Shown here: positions 49,914-58,775 of the stretch, piece by piece | How positions within the stretch are numbered: the stretch's first letter is position 1 | Layout of the letters: each line of letters opens with the position of its first letter | DNA from: an uncultured Magnetospirillum sp. | GTDB lineage: Bacteria; Pseudomonadota; Alphaproteobacteria; Rhodospirillales; Magnetospirillaceae | NCBI RefSeq assembly: GCF_903853455.1 | Contig: NZ_CAINTR010000213.1 | Span: 1 to 64,000, forward strand | Length of the DNA: 64,000 nucleotides | Direction: 5' to 3' | Program-made: the position numbers and the translations under genes | Notes under the pieces: generated by a model | Seen by the model: only the letters and a program-made list of their open reading frames with translations | Databases searched by the model: none | What the model was told of the DNA's origin: nothing

Positions 49914-52000
49914 CGCTGGACCACACCCGCCCCCTGTTCATCCGCTTGCTGCTGCTGGCCTTCATCGTGCTGGTGCCGCCGGTCGCCCTGCTGGCCTATG
50001 GCGCCCTGGGCGAATTCGCCCAGGGTCTGGTCCCCGAAATGGACAAGAAGGCCGAAACGGTGGGCCACGACCTGGCCTCCAGCATCGAGCGGGCCATCGG
50101 CTACGGCATTCCGCTGGCCAAGCTTTACGGGATGGACGAGTTCTTCCTTCCGGTTCTATCCGCCAACCCGGAGATCCGGTACCTGTCGGTCACCGACCAC
50201 GAGGGGCGCATCCTGTTCCTGAACGGAGCCGCCAAAAGCGTTCTGGAGCCCTTCTACGCCGCAGCCGATTTCGAGATCGAAAGCGGGCGCTCCCACAAGT
50301 CGATCATCGGCGACTTCATTGATCTGGGCCAGCCCCTGCGCGGCAAGACCGGCATCGTCGGCCATATCCATGTGGGAATCGACCAGGACTACATTCGCGG
50401 GCGGCTGATGGAAATCGCCGTGGACATCGGGGTGGTGACCCTGGTCTCGCTGCTGGTGGCGGTGGAAATCCTGCTGTTCGTGGTCACCTTCAACGTCACC
50501 GGCCCCATGCGGGTGGTGGGCATGGTCATCGACAAGACCCGGCGGGGTGATTTCAGTTTCGCCTGCGGCGCCGGCGCCGACGACGAGATCGGCCGCTTCG
50601 TCCACAGCTTCAATGCCGCCATCCGCTATGCCGACGACCTGTTCCGGCGGCTGGAAGCCTATATAGACGAGGTCAAGGCGGCCCATTTCGACAAAAGCGT
50701 GGTCGAGCGGGTGTGCGACATCGAGGCCCGGGTCCGTTTCCTGTTCCGCTTCTCGCGCACCGGCAAGCCGGAGGTGGTCAGCGAGCATCAGGCCACGGAT
50801 ATCCGCCTGCCGCTGTTCCTGTTCGTGTTCGCCGAGGAAATCTCGCGGTCGTTCATGCCGCTGTACATCCGCGACCTGTATGCCCCCATTCCGGGGCTGT
50901 CGCCCGAAATGGTGATCGCCCTGCCCATCGCGGTGTTCATGCTGTTCATCGCGGCGGTGTCGCCCTCGGCCGCCATGGCTTCGGCCCGGAAAGGCAGCCG
51001 GCGGGTCTTCCTCACGGGATTGTTTCCCGCCACCATCGGCTTCTTCATGTCGGCGGTGGCCTACAACGTCTATGATTTCATTCTCTGGCGCTCGGTGACC
51101 GCCATCGGCTACGCCCTGGTCACCATGGCCTGCCAAAGCTACATCGCCCAGGTCTCGCAGCAGCAGAAGCGGACCCAAAGCCTCGGCGTCTATGTGGGCG
51201 CCGTGCTGACCGCCAGCGTCTGCGGCACCGGCATCGGCGGCGTGCTGTCCGAGCGGGTGGGCTATCGCGCCACCTTCATCATCGCGGCGCTCCTGGCGGT
51301 CGTCGCCGGCCTGCTGATCTATCGCCTGATGGCCGCCGCCCAGCCCAAGGCCGATCCCCAGGCCCCGAAGAAGCGGGAACTGTTGGGCTTGTTGCGGAAC
51401 TGGCGGTTTTCCGCCCTGGTGGTGTTCGCCGCCATCCCCAGCAAGATCGCCCTGACCGGTTTCTTCTTCTTCCTGGTGCCGCTGACCTTGCTCCAGGACG
51501 TCAGCACCGATCTCGGCGACGTGGCTCGCATCATGATGCTCTACCCGATTTCGGTGGTGGTGCTGTCGCCGCTGGCGGCGCGGCTGGCCGACCGGACCGG
51601 TTGGAAGGCGGGGCTGGTCGCCATCGGCGGCCTGATCGGCGGCGTCGGCCTGCTGCTGCCGGCCCTGTCCGACGACCTCGACATGATCACCCTGGCCATC
51701 GTCATGCTCGGCCTGTCCCATGGCCTGTCGGCCTCGCCGCAATTGGCCATGATCCCGGACCTGTGCTGGACCGAATGTCGCAACCTGGGCCAGACCAACG
51801 TGCTGGCCTTCCTGCGTCTGGCCGAGCGGGTCGGCAGCGTGGTCGGCCCCCTGCTCGCCGCGGCGTTCATTCCGCTTTACGGCTATACCGGCGCCGTCAT
51901 CGCCCTGGGCGTGGTGGTGCTGGGCATGAGCGTCGTCTTCGCATTGCTGTCCTTCGCCTACGGCTCCGGCCCCCACATCGAGGCGGAGGTGGCGGAATGA
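49910..52000 (+). CDS. sensor-HAMP-MFS fusion protein
   Basis: 696 residues. The first part (1-285) is a signal-transduction module: TM, periplasmic Cache-like domain (PEIRYLSVTDHEGRILFL), TM, and a HAMP-like linker (NVTGPMRVVGMVIDKTRRGD, DDEIGRFVHSFNAAIRYADD). The second part (about 300-690) is a complete 12-TM major-facilitator transporter (LFVFAEEISRSFMPLYIRDL, AARLADRTGWKAGLV). A sensory HAMP module joined directly to a transporter is unusual. It overlaps the upstream sensor gene by 4 bp. Confidence 0.75.
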   Translation: MTLDHTRPLFIRLLLLAFIVLVPPVALLAYGALGEFAQGLVPEMDKKAETVGHDLASSIERAIGYGIPLAKLYGMDEFFLPVLSANPEIRYLSVTDHEGRILFLNGAAKSVLEPFYAAADFEIESGRSHKSIIGDFIDLGQPLRGKTGIVGHIHVGIDQDYIRGRLMEIAVDIGVVTLVSLLVAVEILLFVVTFNVTGPMRVVGMVIDKTRRGDFSFACGAGADDEIGRFVHSFNAAIRYADDLFRRLEAYIDEVKAAHFDKSVVERVCDIEARVRFLFRFSRTGKPEVVSEHQATDIRLPLFLFVFAEEISRSFMPLYIRDLYAPIPGLSPEMVIALPIAVFMLFIAAVSPSAAMASARKGSRRVFLTGLFPATIGFFMSAVAYNVYDFILWRSVTAIGYALVTMACQSYIAQVSQQQKRTQSLGVYVGAVLTASVCGTGIGGVLSERVGYRATFIIAALLAVVAGLLIYRLMAAAQPKADPQAPKKRELLGLLRNWRFSALVVFAAIPSKIALTGFFFFLVPLTLLQDVSTDLGDVARIMMLYPISVVVLSPLAARLADRTGWKAGLVAIGGLIGGVGLLLPALSDDLDMITLAIVMLGLSHGLSASPQLAMIPDLCWTECRNLGQTNVLAFLRLAERVGSVVGPLLAAAFIPLYGYTGAVIALGVVVLGMSVVFALLSFAYGSGPHIEAEVAE

Positions 52001-52002
52001 GC

Positions 52003-52093
52003 GAGGCGAAGCCGAAGCGCGGGCGCGCTGAGCGCCCCGGAGCGAAGCGGAGGAGCCAAGGGGCCGGACGGCCCCGCCCGGCGATTGAGGGGC
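52003..52093 (+). repeat. multi-hairpin intergenic repeat, copy D
   Basis: Located inside the operon. It contains ggcgcgctgagcgcc, ccggagcgaagcgg, then ccaag-gggccggacggcccc and cccggcgattgaggggc. The last bases supply GAGGGG 10 bp before the next start codon (52101). Confidence 0.65.
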
Positions 52094-52100
52094 GTGAACA

Positions 52101-53135
52101 ATGAGCAAGGCAGCACGACGTCTTCTCGCCCTGCTCGGCCTCGGCCTGTTCCTGGTTGCGGCGGCTCCCGCCGGGGCCGCCGACGCGCCGCCGGTCAAGC
52201 CGTTCCGCATCTACATGGCGCTGTGGCGCGGCTGGGAAGAGGCCGCCCAAGGCTTCAAGGACTACTTCACCAATCAGAACATCCCGGTGGAGCTGATCAT
52301 CCGCGACGCCGGCCAGGACCGCAGCAAGCTGGCGGAATTCGTCGCCGAAGCCAAGCGCCTGGACGTGGATCTGGTCTTCACCTGGGGGACCACGGTCACC
52401 GAGGACATGCTGGGGCGCTACGACGATCCCGACACGAACTCCCACATCACCAAGATTCCGGCGGTGTTCGCCATCGTGTCGCAGCCGCTGGGGGGCGTGG
52501 TCCCCAGCCTGACCTCGTCGGCGCGCAACATCACCGGAACCACCTATCTGGTGCCGACCGAAACCCAGGTGAACCTGATCCAGTCTTATCGGCCGCTCAA
52601 GCGGTTGGGGGTGGTCTACAACCCGCTGGAGCGCAATTCGCTGGTGGCCATCGACGAGTTGACCGCCATCGGCGCGAAACTGGGCTTCACGGTGGCGACC
52701 GCCGCGGTGGACGTGGAGGACGGCAAGCCCAAGCCGGCCAGCATTCCGGCCAAGGTCGCCGCGTTGAAGACGGCGGGGGTCGATTTCCTCTACATTCCGC
52801 CGGACACCTTCCTCAACGTCAACCGCGACATCCTGACCGGCGCCGCGCTGGAGATGTCCATTCCCACCTTCGCCGCCGGCGAGAATCCGGTGTTGACCTC
52901 CAAGGCCCTGCTGGGCGGCGTCTACCGCTATTACACGGTCGGCCAACTGACCGCCTACAAGGCCGAGCAGATCCTGGTCCACAAGGTCAAGCCGCAAGAC
53001 ATCCCCATCGACGCTCCCAAGCGGCTGTCCATCATCCTCAACATGGCGGTGGTCCGTCAGTTGGGGCTGTACCCGCCCATGAAACTGCTGGGCCTGGCCG
53101 AGATCGTCGATCCGGCGGAGGGCAAGCGCAAATGA
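52101..53135 (+). CDS. periplasmic substrate-binding protein (TrpX/COG2984-like)
   Basis: 344 residues. A signal peptide (LLALLGLGLFLVAAAPAGA) precedes an ABC-type binding-protein fold: two alpha/beta lobes (ELIIRDAGQDRSKLAEFVAE, VFTWGTTVTEDMLGR, VDFLYIPPDTFLNVNRDILT, GVYRYYTVGQLTAYKAEQIL). The TrpX-like group binds small ligands for ABC importers. No permease or ATPase gene is next to it, so here it may act as a ligand sensor for the signalling operon. Confidence 0.82.
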   Translation: MSKAARRLLALLGLGLFLVAAAPAGAADAPPVKPFRIYMALWRGWEEAAQGFKDYFTNQNIPVELIIRDAGQDRSKLAEFVAEAKRLDVDLVFTWGTTVTEDMLGRYDDPDTNSHITKIPAVFAIVSQPLGGVVPSLTSSARNITGTTYLVPTETQVNLIQSYRPLKRLGVVYNPLERNSLVAIDELTAIGAKLGFTVATAAVDVEDGKPKPASIPAKVAALKTAGVDFLYIPPDTFLNVNRDILTGAALEMSIPTFAAGENPVLTSKALLGGVYRYYTVGQLTAYKAEQILVHKVKPQDIPIDAPKRLSIILNMAVVRQLGLYPPMKLLGLAEIVDPAEGKRK

Positions 53136-53170
53136 GGATGGCGCACGCACTCGGACCAGAAAAGGCCGAC

Positions 53171-53196
53171 GAGCCGATGAACGATTTCATCGGCTC
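53171..53196 (+). other. 10-bp hairpin inside the operon
   Basis: gagccgatga-acgatt-tcatcggctc, perfect stem. It lies after the binding-protein gene and just before repeat copy E and could affect mRNA processing. Confidence 0.55.
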
Positions 53197-53209
53197 GGAG
53201 TTGCGGGCC

Positions 53210-53320
53210 CGCCGGCTTCGCCGGCATATCCATTTAATGCGCGCCTGCGCGCGGGTGCCCGGCGCGCCTCATGGCGCGGAAGCCAAGGGCGCGGATGCGC
53301 CCGCCCGGCGCTTGAGGGGC
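53210..53320 (+). repeat. multi-hairpin intergenic repeat, copy E
   Basis: ccggcttcgccgg; gcgcgcctgcgcgc; ggcgcgcctcatggcgcg; gggcgcggatgcgccc; then cccggcgcttgaggggc. It aligns with copy C. GAGGGG precedes the next gene start by about 15-25 bp. Confidence 0.8.
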
Positions 53321-53331
53321 CTACATAAACG

Positions 53332-56109
53332 ATGGGGGGGACGATGCTGCTTCGCACGCGCGTAACCCTGATCGTCACCGTCACCTATTCGCTGCTGGTG
53401 GCCGGCCTGACCTTCGCCGGGCTGAAAAGCGAGGAAATGGCCGACGAGCGCTATGCCACCGCCACCCTGAACGGCCAGCAGATCTTCTGGGACAAGCTGG
53501 TCGAGAACACCGTCCAGCGGCTGGACGCCGCGTCGCCGCTGATCCTCGCCAACCACGAGATGATCGAGGCGGTGGCCCGCAAGAGCCCGTCCCAGGTGCG
53601 CGAGGCCATGGCCCCCACCGCCGAGGCGCTGTCGCGGCGGACCGCCGTCAACCGCTACGAGATCATCGGGCTCGACGGGGAACTGCTCTATTCCTCGCGC
53701 GGGTCGTTGCTGGACAATCCCCTGGTGGACGCCGGAACCATCCGCGTGATCGCCGAAAGCGGCAAGCCCCGCTCCGGCATCATGCAGAACAGCGACAAGC
53801 GCTTCATCGCCGTCATCACCTTTCCGCTGGCCGGCGCCGACGGCGCGGTGGCGGGCGTCGCCACCATCGTCTCCGACCTGCGGCCGCCCATCGAGGAGTT
53901 CAAGGCCTCCACCGGCTCGGACGTGTTCCTGGTGGATCGCAGCGGTCACATGACCGACGGCACCGACGACCATCTATGGCAGGTGTTCGACAGCAAGATT
54001 TCGGTGCGCAAGAGCCGGCTCGACACCTGGCGCGATGGCCACCATTTCTATTCCGTGGTGGTGTTCCCGCTGGGCGACGGCCAGGGCCGGGTCATCGGCG
54101 CCCTGGTCAGCGCCCGCGATTCCACCGAGACCCAGGCGCGGCAGCACGAAATCCGCATGATCTCCATCGGAGCGGTCGGCGGCTTCCTGTTCCTGGTGCT
54201 GGGGGTGTTCTCGGTCTATCTGCGGCGGTCCTTCGACCCGCTCGACCAAGCCATCACCGTTCTCAACGCCTTGTCGCGCGGCGACACCTCGGTGTCGCTG
54301 GACGTGCGGAACGAGAACGACGAGATCGGCCGCATCGCCAGCACGGTCGGCGTGTTCCGCGAGAACGCCATCAAGCTCGACCTGCTGGAAGAACGCCGCG
54401 AACGCCAGCGCCGCCGCCAGGAGCTATTCATCCGTCTGCAAATGCTCAAACTGTCCGAAATGCTGGAGCAGCAGGCGCGGGAAGCGGTGCTGGAGGACCT
54501 CCGGCAGATCGAGGCGCTGTACAACCGGGGGTCGGTCGACGGCAGCGACGGCGACGTGTCCAAGGGCGAGCTGGAAGTGCTGGCGGTGGCGTTCGAGACC
54601 ATGTCGTCGCGCATCCGCGAGCAGCACGAGCGCCTGGAAGCCCTGATCGCCGAACGAACCCGCGACGTGGAGATCCTGCGCGAAGCCCTGCGCACCCGCG
54701 ACCAGTTGGCGGTGTTGCGCCAGGAGCTGGACTTCGCCCGCGAACTTCAGCTGAGTTCGCTGCCGCGGGTCTTCCCGCCCTTCCCCGACCGCAACGAATT
54801 CCAGGTTCACGCTTCCATGGTTCCGGCCAAGGAGGTGGGGGGTGATTTCTACGACTTCTTCCTGATCGACCACCACCATCTCGGCTTCGTCATCGGCGAC
54901 GCCTCCGGCAAGGGCGTGCCGGCGGCCATGTTCATCGCCATCACCCGCAGTCTGGTCAAGGCGGTGGCCCCGCTGGCGGCCACGCCGGGCGAGTGCCTGG
55001 CCTTCGTCAACACCATGCTGTCGCGTGACAATCCGCAGACCCTGTTCGCCACCTGCTTCTACGGCGTACTCGACACCCGTTCGGGCGAGGTCGCCTTTTG
55101 CAACGCCGGCCATCCGCCGCCCCTGATCTTGCGCGGCGGCGGCAAGGTCGAGGCCATCCGCGACGTGTCCGGGGTGGCGTTGGGGGTGATGGAGGATCTG
55201 GAATACGAAACCGGCAGCTTTGTCCTGCAAGCCGGCGACGTGGTCCACCTCTACACCGACGGCGTCACCGAGGCCCAGGATTGCGACGATGCGCTGTATG
55301 ACGAGCCCCGCCTGATCGCCGAGCTCGCCGCCGTCGCCGACCCCCAGCCCGAGGCGGTGATCGCCCAGGTCTTGCGGTCGGTGGAGGCCTTTGTCGGCCT
55401 CGCGCCGCAATTCGACGACATCACGATGTTGACCTTGCGCTTCGATCAGGCTTCCATGGCGGGAGACGGCCTGATCGAACCGCAGCGTCGCCTGATGCTG
55501 ACCGGTTTCCACGGAGCGCCCGAAATGGAATCCAGCACGCCGTCGCCCGAGCCGAAGGAGGCGGAGGATCGTCCGGCTCCCGTCCCGCCGGTGCCGGTGC
55601 TCAAAGGCGTGATCCGTCCGGTCCTGACCAAGAAGCCCGTCCCACCACCGCCCCCGCCCAAGCCGACGCCCCTGGCCGAGCCGGACCGCCTCGATGTCAG
55701 TATCACCAACGACGTGGCGGAACTCGACCGTCTGGCCACCCTGGTCGATGGGTTCGTGGAAAAGCACGGGCTGCCGGAGAAGCTGGCCTTCAACCTTAAT
55801 GTCTGCTTGGACGAGTTGATCACCAACATCATATCTTACGGATATGACGACGAGACACCCCATGACATCGAGGTGAGTTTCAGCTACGACGGCTGCGAAT
55901 TGGTTACGGTGATCGTTGACGACGCCAAGGAATACGACCCCTTCGTCCAGGCTCCCGAACCCGACCTGGACCTTGACGTGGACGACCGCCCCATCGGCGG
56001 GTTGGGCGTGTTCCTGGTCAAGGAATTCATGGACGGCACCGAATACCGGCATGACGCCGGCCGCAACAAAACGACCCTCCGCAAGACCATCGGAGAACAG
56101 GAGACCTAG
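53332..56109 (+). CDS. sensor SpoIIE phosphatase fused to RsbW-like kinase
   Basis: 925 residues. TM, periplasmic Cache-like domain (about 35-275: YEIIGLDGELLYSSRGS), TM and HAMP (about 300-355), coiled coil, then a PP2C/SpoIIE phosphatase domain (about 465-700) with metal-binding VGGDFYDFF, GDASGKGVPAAMF, YTDGVTEA and FDDITMLTL. A Pro-rich linker (about 740-775) precedes an RsbW-like ATPase (about 785-925): CLDELITNIISYGYDD, VDDAKEYDPF, GGLGVFLVKEF. It should de-phosphorylate and re-phosphorylate the STAS protein encoded next. A start at 53344 (ATG after GGGGGGACG) is equally possible. It carries both switch enzymes in one polypeptide. Confidence 0.88.
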   Translation: MGGTMLLRTRVTLIVTVTYSLLVAGLTFAGLKSEEMADERYATATLNGQQIFWDKLVENTVQRLDAASPLILANHEMIEAVARKSPSQVREAMAPTAEALSRRTAVNRYEIIGLDGELLYSSRGSLLDNPLVDAGTIRVIAESGKPRSGIMQNSDKRFIAVITFPLAGADGAVAGVATIVSDLRPPIEEFKASTGSDVFLVDRSGHMTDGTDDHLWQVFDSKISVRKSRLDTWRDGHHFYSVVVFPLGDGQGRVIGALVSARDSTETQARQHEIRMISIGAVGGFLFLVLGVFSVYLRRSFDPLDQAITVLNALSRGDTSVSLDVRNENDEIGRIASTVGVFRENAIKLDLLEERRERQRRRQELFIRLQMLKLSEMLEQQAREAVLEDLRQIEALYNRGSVDGSDGDVSKGELEVLAVAFETMSSRIREQHERLEALIAERTRDVEILREALRTRDQLAVLRQELDFARELQLSSLPRVFPPFPDRNEFQVHASMVPAKEVGGDFYDFFLIDHHHLGFVIGDASGKGVPAAMFIAITRSLVKAVAPLAATPGECLAFVNTMLSRDNPQTLFATCFYGVLDTRSGEVAFCNAGHPPPLILRGGGKVEAIRDVSGVALGVMEDLEYETGSFVLQAGDVVHLYTDGVTEAQDCDDALYDEPRLIAELAAVADPQPEAVIAQVLRSVEAFVGLAPQFDDITMLTLRFDQASMAGDGLIEPQRRLMLTGFHGAPEMESSTPSPEPKEAEDRPAPVPPVPVLKGVIRPVLTKKPVPPPPPPKPTPLAEPDRLDVSITNDVAELDRLATLVDGFVEKHGLPEKLAFNLNVCLDELITNIISYGYDDETPHDIEVSFSYDGCELVTVIVDDAKEYDPFVQAPEPDLDLDVDDRPIGGLGVFLVKEFMDGTEYRHDAGRNKTTLRKTIGEQET

Positions 56110-56114
56110 AGCCC

Positions 56115-56444
56115 ATGGAAATCCGTCAAGAAACCATCGGCGAGGCCACCATCCTGGTGCCCTTGGCCCGCGTGGACAGTTCCACGGCGAAGGCGTTCGA
56201 GGCCAAGGTTCTCGCTGTCGTCAATACCGCCGCGCCCAAGATCGTCATCGATTTCAGCGAGTTGAACTATATTTCCAGCGCTGGCCTGCGCGTGGTTCTG
56301 GTTGGCGCCAAGATGACGCGCGGCACCCGCAAATTCGCCCTGTGCGGCATGAAGCCGCATATCCGCGAAGTGTTCGACGTGTCCGGCTTCGCCAAGATCC
56401 TGGCGATTTTTCCTGATCGCGAAGCGGCCCTGGCGGCGATGTGA
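56115..56444 (+). CDS. STAS-domain anti-sigma-factor antagonist
   Basis: 109-residue RsbV/SpoIIAA-like protein. The phosphorylation site lies in IDFSELNYISSAGLRVVL, with the Ser preceding AGLR. It lies 5 bp after the phosphatase/kinase gene and is the expected shared substrate. When unphosphorylated it should bind a kinase or anti-sigma factor. No sigma factor or other target is encoded in this window. Confidence 0.92.
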   Translation: MEIRQETIGEATILVPLARVDSSTAKAFEAKVLAVVNTAAPKIVIDFSELNYISSAGLRVVLVGAKMTRGTRKFALCGMKPHIREVFDVSGFAKILAIFPDREAALAAM

Positions 56445-56610
56445 GCAAAGCGGGATTGCACAGGCTTGTGGTGGTGTGAAACCTGCGGCTGAGCTACCAT
56501 AGTTCCCGAAGATCCATCCGGTTTGGTTCGTCGGCTCCAAGCCTCCCATCCACGGCGGATGCCGGACCGGGGGACACCGAGGTCGGAAGCCACCTTTCGG
56601 GAGAACAAAA

Positions 56611-56844
56611 ATGACCGACCCGTTGAAGAACCTGCTGGACCTCCAACGCTCCATGATCGAAGGCTGGATGAACTCCTCCAACCAGATGATGGCGTATTGG
56701 CAGCATCTTCTGGAGTTGCAGGAACGCCTGATCCATCAGGCCACCGCCGTGACCCGCAATCATGTGGAGATCGACGACGGTCCCACCTTCACCGGCAAAT
56801 ACGGCAAGCGGCGCTTCGACATCGACCCCGAACGCGACGTCTGA
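56611..56844 (+). CDS. small phasin-like helical protein
   Basis: 77 residues, ATG with GGGAGAAC just upstream. Amphipathic helix (LKNLLDLQRSMIEGWMNSSN, MMAYWQHLLELQERLI) with Met/Gln/Trp spacing like short phasin-related proteins, then a basic tail ending KRRFDIDPERDV. Unknown role; possible granule-associated protein. The spacer before it (56445-56610) shows no gene. Confidence 0.7.
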   Translation: MTDPLKNLLDLQRSMIEGWMNSSNQMMAYWQHLLELQERLIHQATAVTRNHVEIDDGPTFTGKYGKRRFDIDPERDV

Positions 56845-56881
56845 TCCGTTTCCGTCTTGTTTGGGGCAAGGGGGATAGACG

Positions 56882-57592
56882 GTGAGTGAGCTGCTGAACA
56901 ATCTTGGGCAACCGGTCGGAATTCCCGTGCCGGAGTGGACGGCGCGGCCTCGGCCGTCGCGGACGATGATGGAGGGGCGTTTCTGTCGGGTCGAACCCCT
57001 CGACCTGGAGCGTCACGCCGCCCAGCTCTACGCCGGCATCGTCGCCGACAAGGAGCGGCGGACCTGGACCTATCTCTATTACGGTCCGTTCGAGCGGGAG
57101 GACGATTTCCGCACCTGGCTGGCCGCCGCCGCCGCCAGCGCCGACCCGCTGTTCTTCGCGGTGGTTGATCGGGCCAGCGGCGTCGCCCTGGGGCTGCTCA
57201 GCTATCTCCGCATCGAGGAGGCGGCCGGCGCCATCGCCGTGGGCCACATCATCTTCGCGCCATCGCTGCGCCGGACCCCCGCCGCCACCGAGGGCATGTA
57301 TCTCATGCTGCGCGGGGTGTTCGACGGGCTCGGCTATCGCCGCTGCGAATGGCGCTGCGACAGCCTCAACGCCAAATCCCGGACGGCGGCCCAGCGCTTC
57401 GGCTTCCGGCTGGAGGGCGTCTTTCGTCAGACGACGGTCAACAAGGGCCGCAACCGCGACACCGCCTGCTTCTCCATCATCGACGGCGAATGGCCGGCGA
57501 TCCGGGCCAGTTTCGAACATTGGCTGCGGCCGGACAATTTCGACGAAGGCGGCCAGCAGCGCGAGCGCCTGTCGGCGTTGACCTGCGGTTGA
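56882..57592 (+). CDS. GNAT-family N-acetyltransferase
   Basis: 236 residues, GTG start after AGGGGG. GNAT fold of the RimJ-like type: FCRVEPLDLERHAAQLYAGI, WTYLYYGPFERED, GHIIFAPSLRRTPAATEGMY (acetyl-CoA site) and YRRCEWRCDSLNAKSRTAAQ. Such enzymes acetylate small molecules or protein N-termini. Substrate unknown. Confidence 0.88.
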   Translation: MSELLNNLGQPVGIPVPEWTARPRPSRTMMEGRFCRVEPLDLERHAAQLYAGIVADKERRTWTYLYYGPFEREDDFRTWLAAAAASADPLFFAVVDRASGVALGLLSYLRIEEAAGAIAVGHIIFAPSLRRTPAATEGMYLMLRGVFDGLGYRRCEWRCDSLNAKSRTAAQRFGFRLEGVFRQTTVNKGRNRDTACFSIIDGEWPAIRASFEHWLRPDNFDEGGQQRERLSALTCG

Positions 57593-57611
57593 CCATCAGG
57601 CCCAAGGGCCT

Positions 57612-58775
57612 TTAATCGTCGCTCATGCCCCGGCGCGAGATGGGGACGTCGCGGTGGATGTAGGCGCTCATCACCAGCCCCCAGCCGAACAGCAGGGACA
57701 GCATGGCGGTGCCGCCGTAGGAAATCAGCGGCAGCGGCACGCCGACCACCGGCACCAGCCCCATCACCATGGCGGTGTTGATGAAGAAATACAGGAAGAA
57801 GGTGGTGGTGATGCCATGGGCCACCAGCCGGCCGAACTGGCTGCGGCAGCGCATGGCGATGGCGTAGCCGAAGGCCAGCAGCAGGGCGTAGAGCCCCAGC
57901 AGCACCAGCCCCCCCATCATGCCCCACTCCTCGGCGAACATGGTGAATATGAAGTCGGTCTGCTTCTCCGGCAGGAAGTTCAGCCGGCTTTGCGTCCCCA
58001 TCATATAGCCCTTGCCGAACATGCCGCCCGAGCCGAGCGCGATCTTCGACTGGGTGATATGGTAGCCGGCCCCCAGCGGGTCATCCTCGGGGTTGAGGAA
58101 GATCAGCACCCGCTTCTTCTGGTATTCGCGCAGGAACTGCCAGGCGACCGGGACGGCTCCCAGTCCGCCGGCGATCACCAGGACGAACTTCCACAGCCGC
58201 ACCCCCGCCATGAAGAACAGCGCTCCCGAGGACATCACCAGCATCATGGCGGTGCCGAGATCGGGCTGCTTCAACACCAGGGCGGCGGGAGCGAACACCA
58301 TGATCAGCGGCGGGATCAGGAACAGCGGCCGGCCGATCTCCTGAAAGCTGGCGCCGTGGAAATAGCGCGACAGCGACAGGATCAGCGCGATCTTCATGAT
58401 CTCGGAGGGCTGCAACTGGATGAAGCCGATGTCGATCCAGCGCTGCGCCCCCATGCCGACCGTGCCCTTGGCCTCCACCGCCACCAGCAGAACCATGGCG
58501 ACGGCGTAGAGGATATAGGCGTTGCGCAGCCAGAACCGCAGGTCGACCATGGCCACCGAGATCATGATGCCGATGCCGATGGCGAAGCGGACCATCTGCT
58601 TCGCCGCCCATGGTTCCAGCGAGCCTTGCGCCGCCGAATACAGCGTGGCGAAACCGATGCCGGCGATGGCCGACAGCACCGCGATCAGCGACCAGTTGAT
58701 CTGCCAGATCTTGTCGCGCACCGACATTTCGGTGCGGTTGAGCCGCGACGGCATGCGGGGCATGGGGCGCAGCAT
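57612..58775 (-). CDS. rodA: peptidoglycan glycosyltransferase RodA
   Basis: 387 residues, ten membrane segments, SEDS family. Motifs are KQPDLGTAMMLVMSS, FGKGYMMGTQSRLNFLPEKQ and the C-terminal VVGVPLPLISYGGTAML. It polymerises glycan strands with PBP2 for side-wall growth. Its ATG overlaps the mrdA stop (TGATG), so the two are coupled. Confidence 0.97.
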   Translation of the reverse strand: MLRPMPRMPSRLNRTEMSVRDKIWQINWSLIAVLSAIAGIGFATLYSAAQGSLEPWAAKQMVRFAIGIGIMISVAMVDLRFWLRNAYILYAVAMVLLVAVEAKGTVGMGAQRWIDIGFIQLQPSEIMKIALILSLSRYFHGASFQEIGRPLFLIPPLIMVFAPAALVLKQPDLGTAMMLVMSSGALFFMAGVRLWKFVLVIAGGLGAVPVAWQFLREYQKKRVLIFLNPEDDPLGAGYHITQSKIALGSGGMFGKGYMMGTQSRLNFLPEKQTDFIFTMFAEEWGMMGGLVLLGLYALLLAFGYAIAMRCRSQFGRLVAHGITTTFFLYFFINTAMVMGLVPVVGVPLPLISYGGTAMLSLLFGWGLVMSAYIHRDVPISRRGMSDD

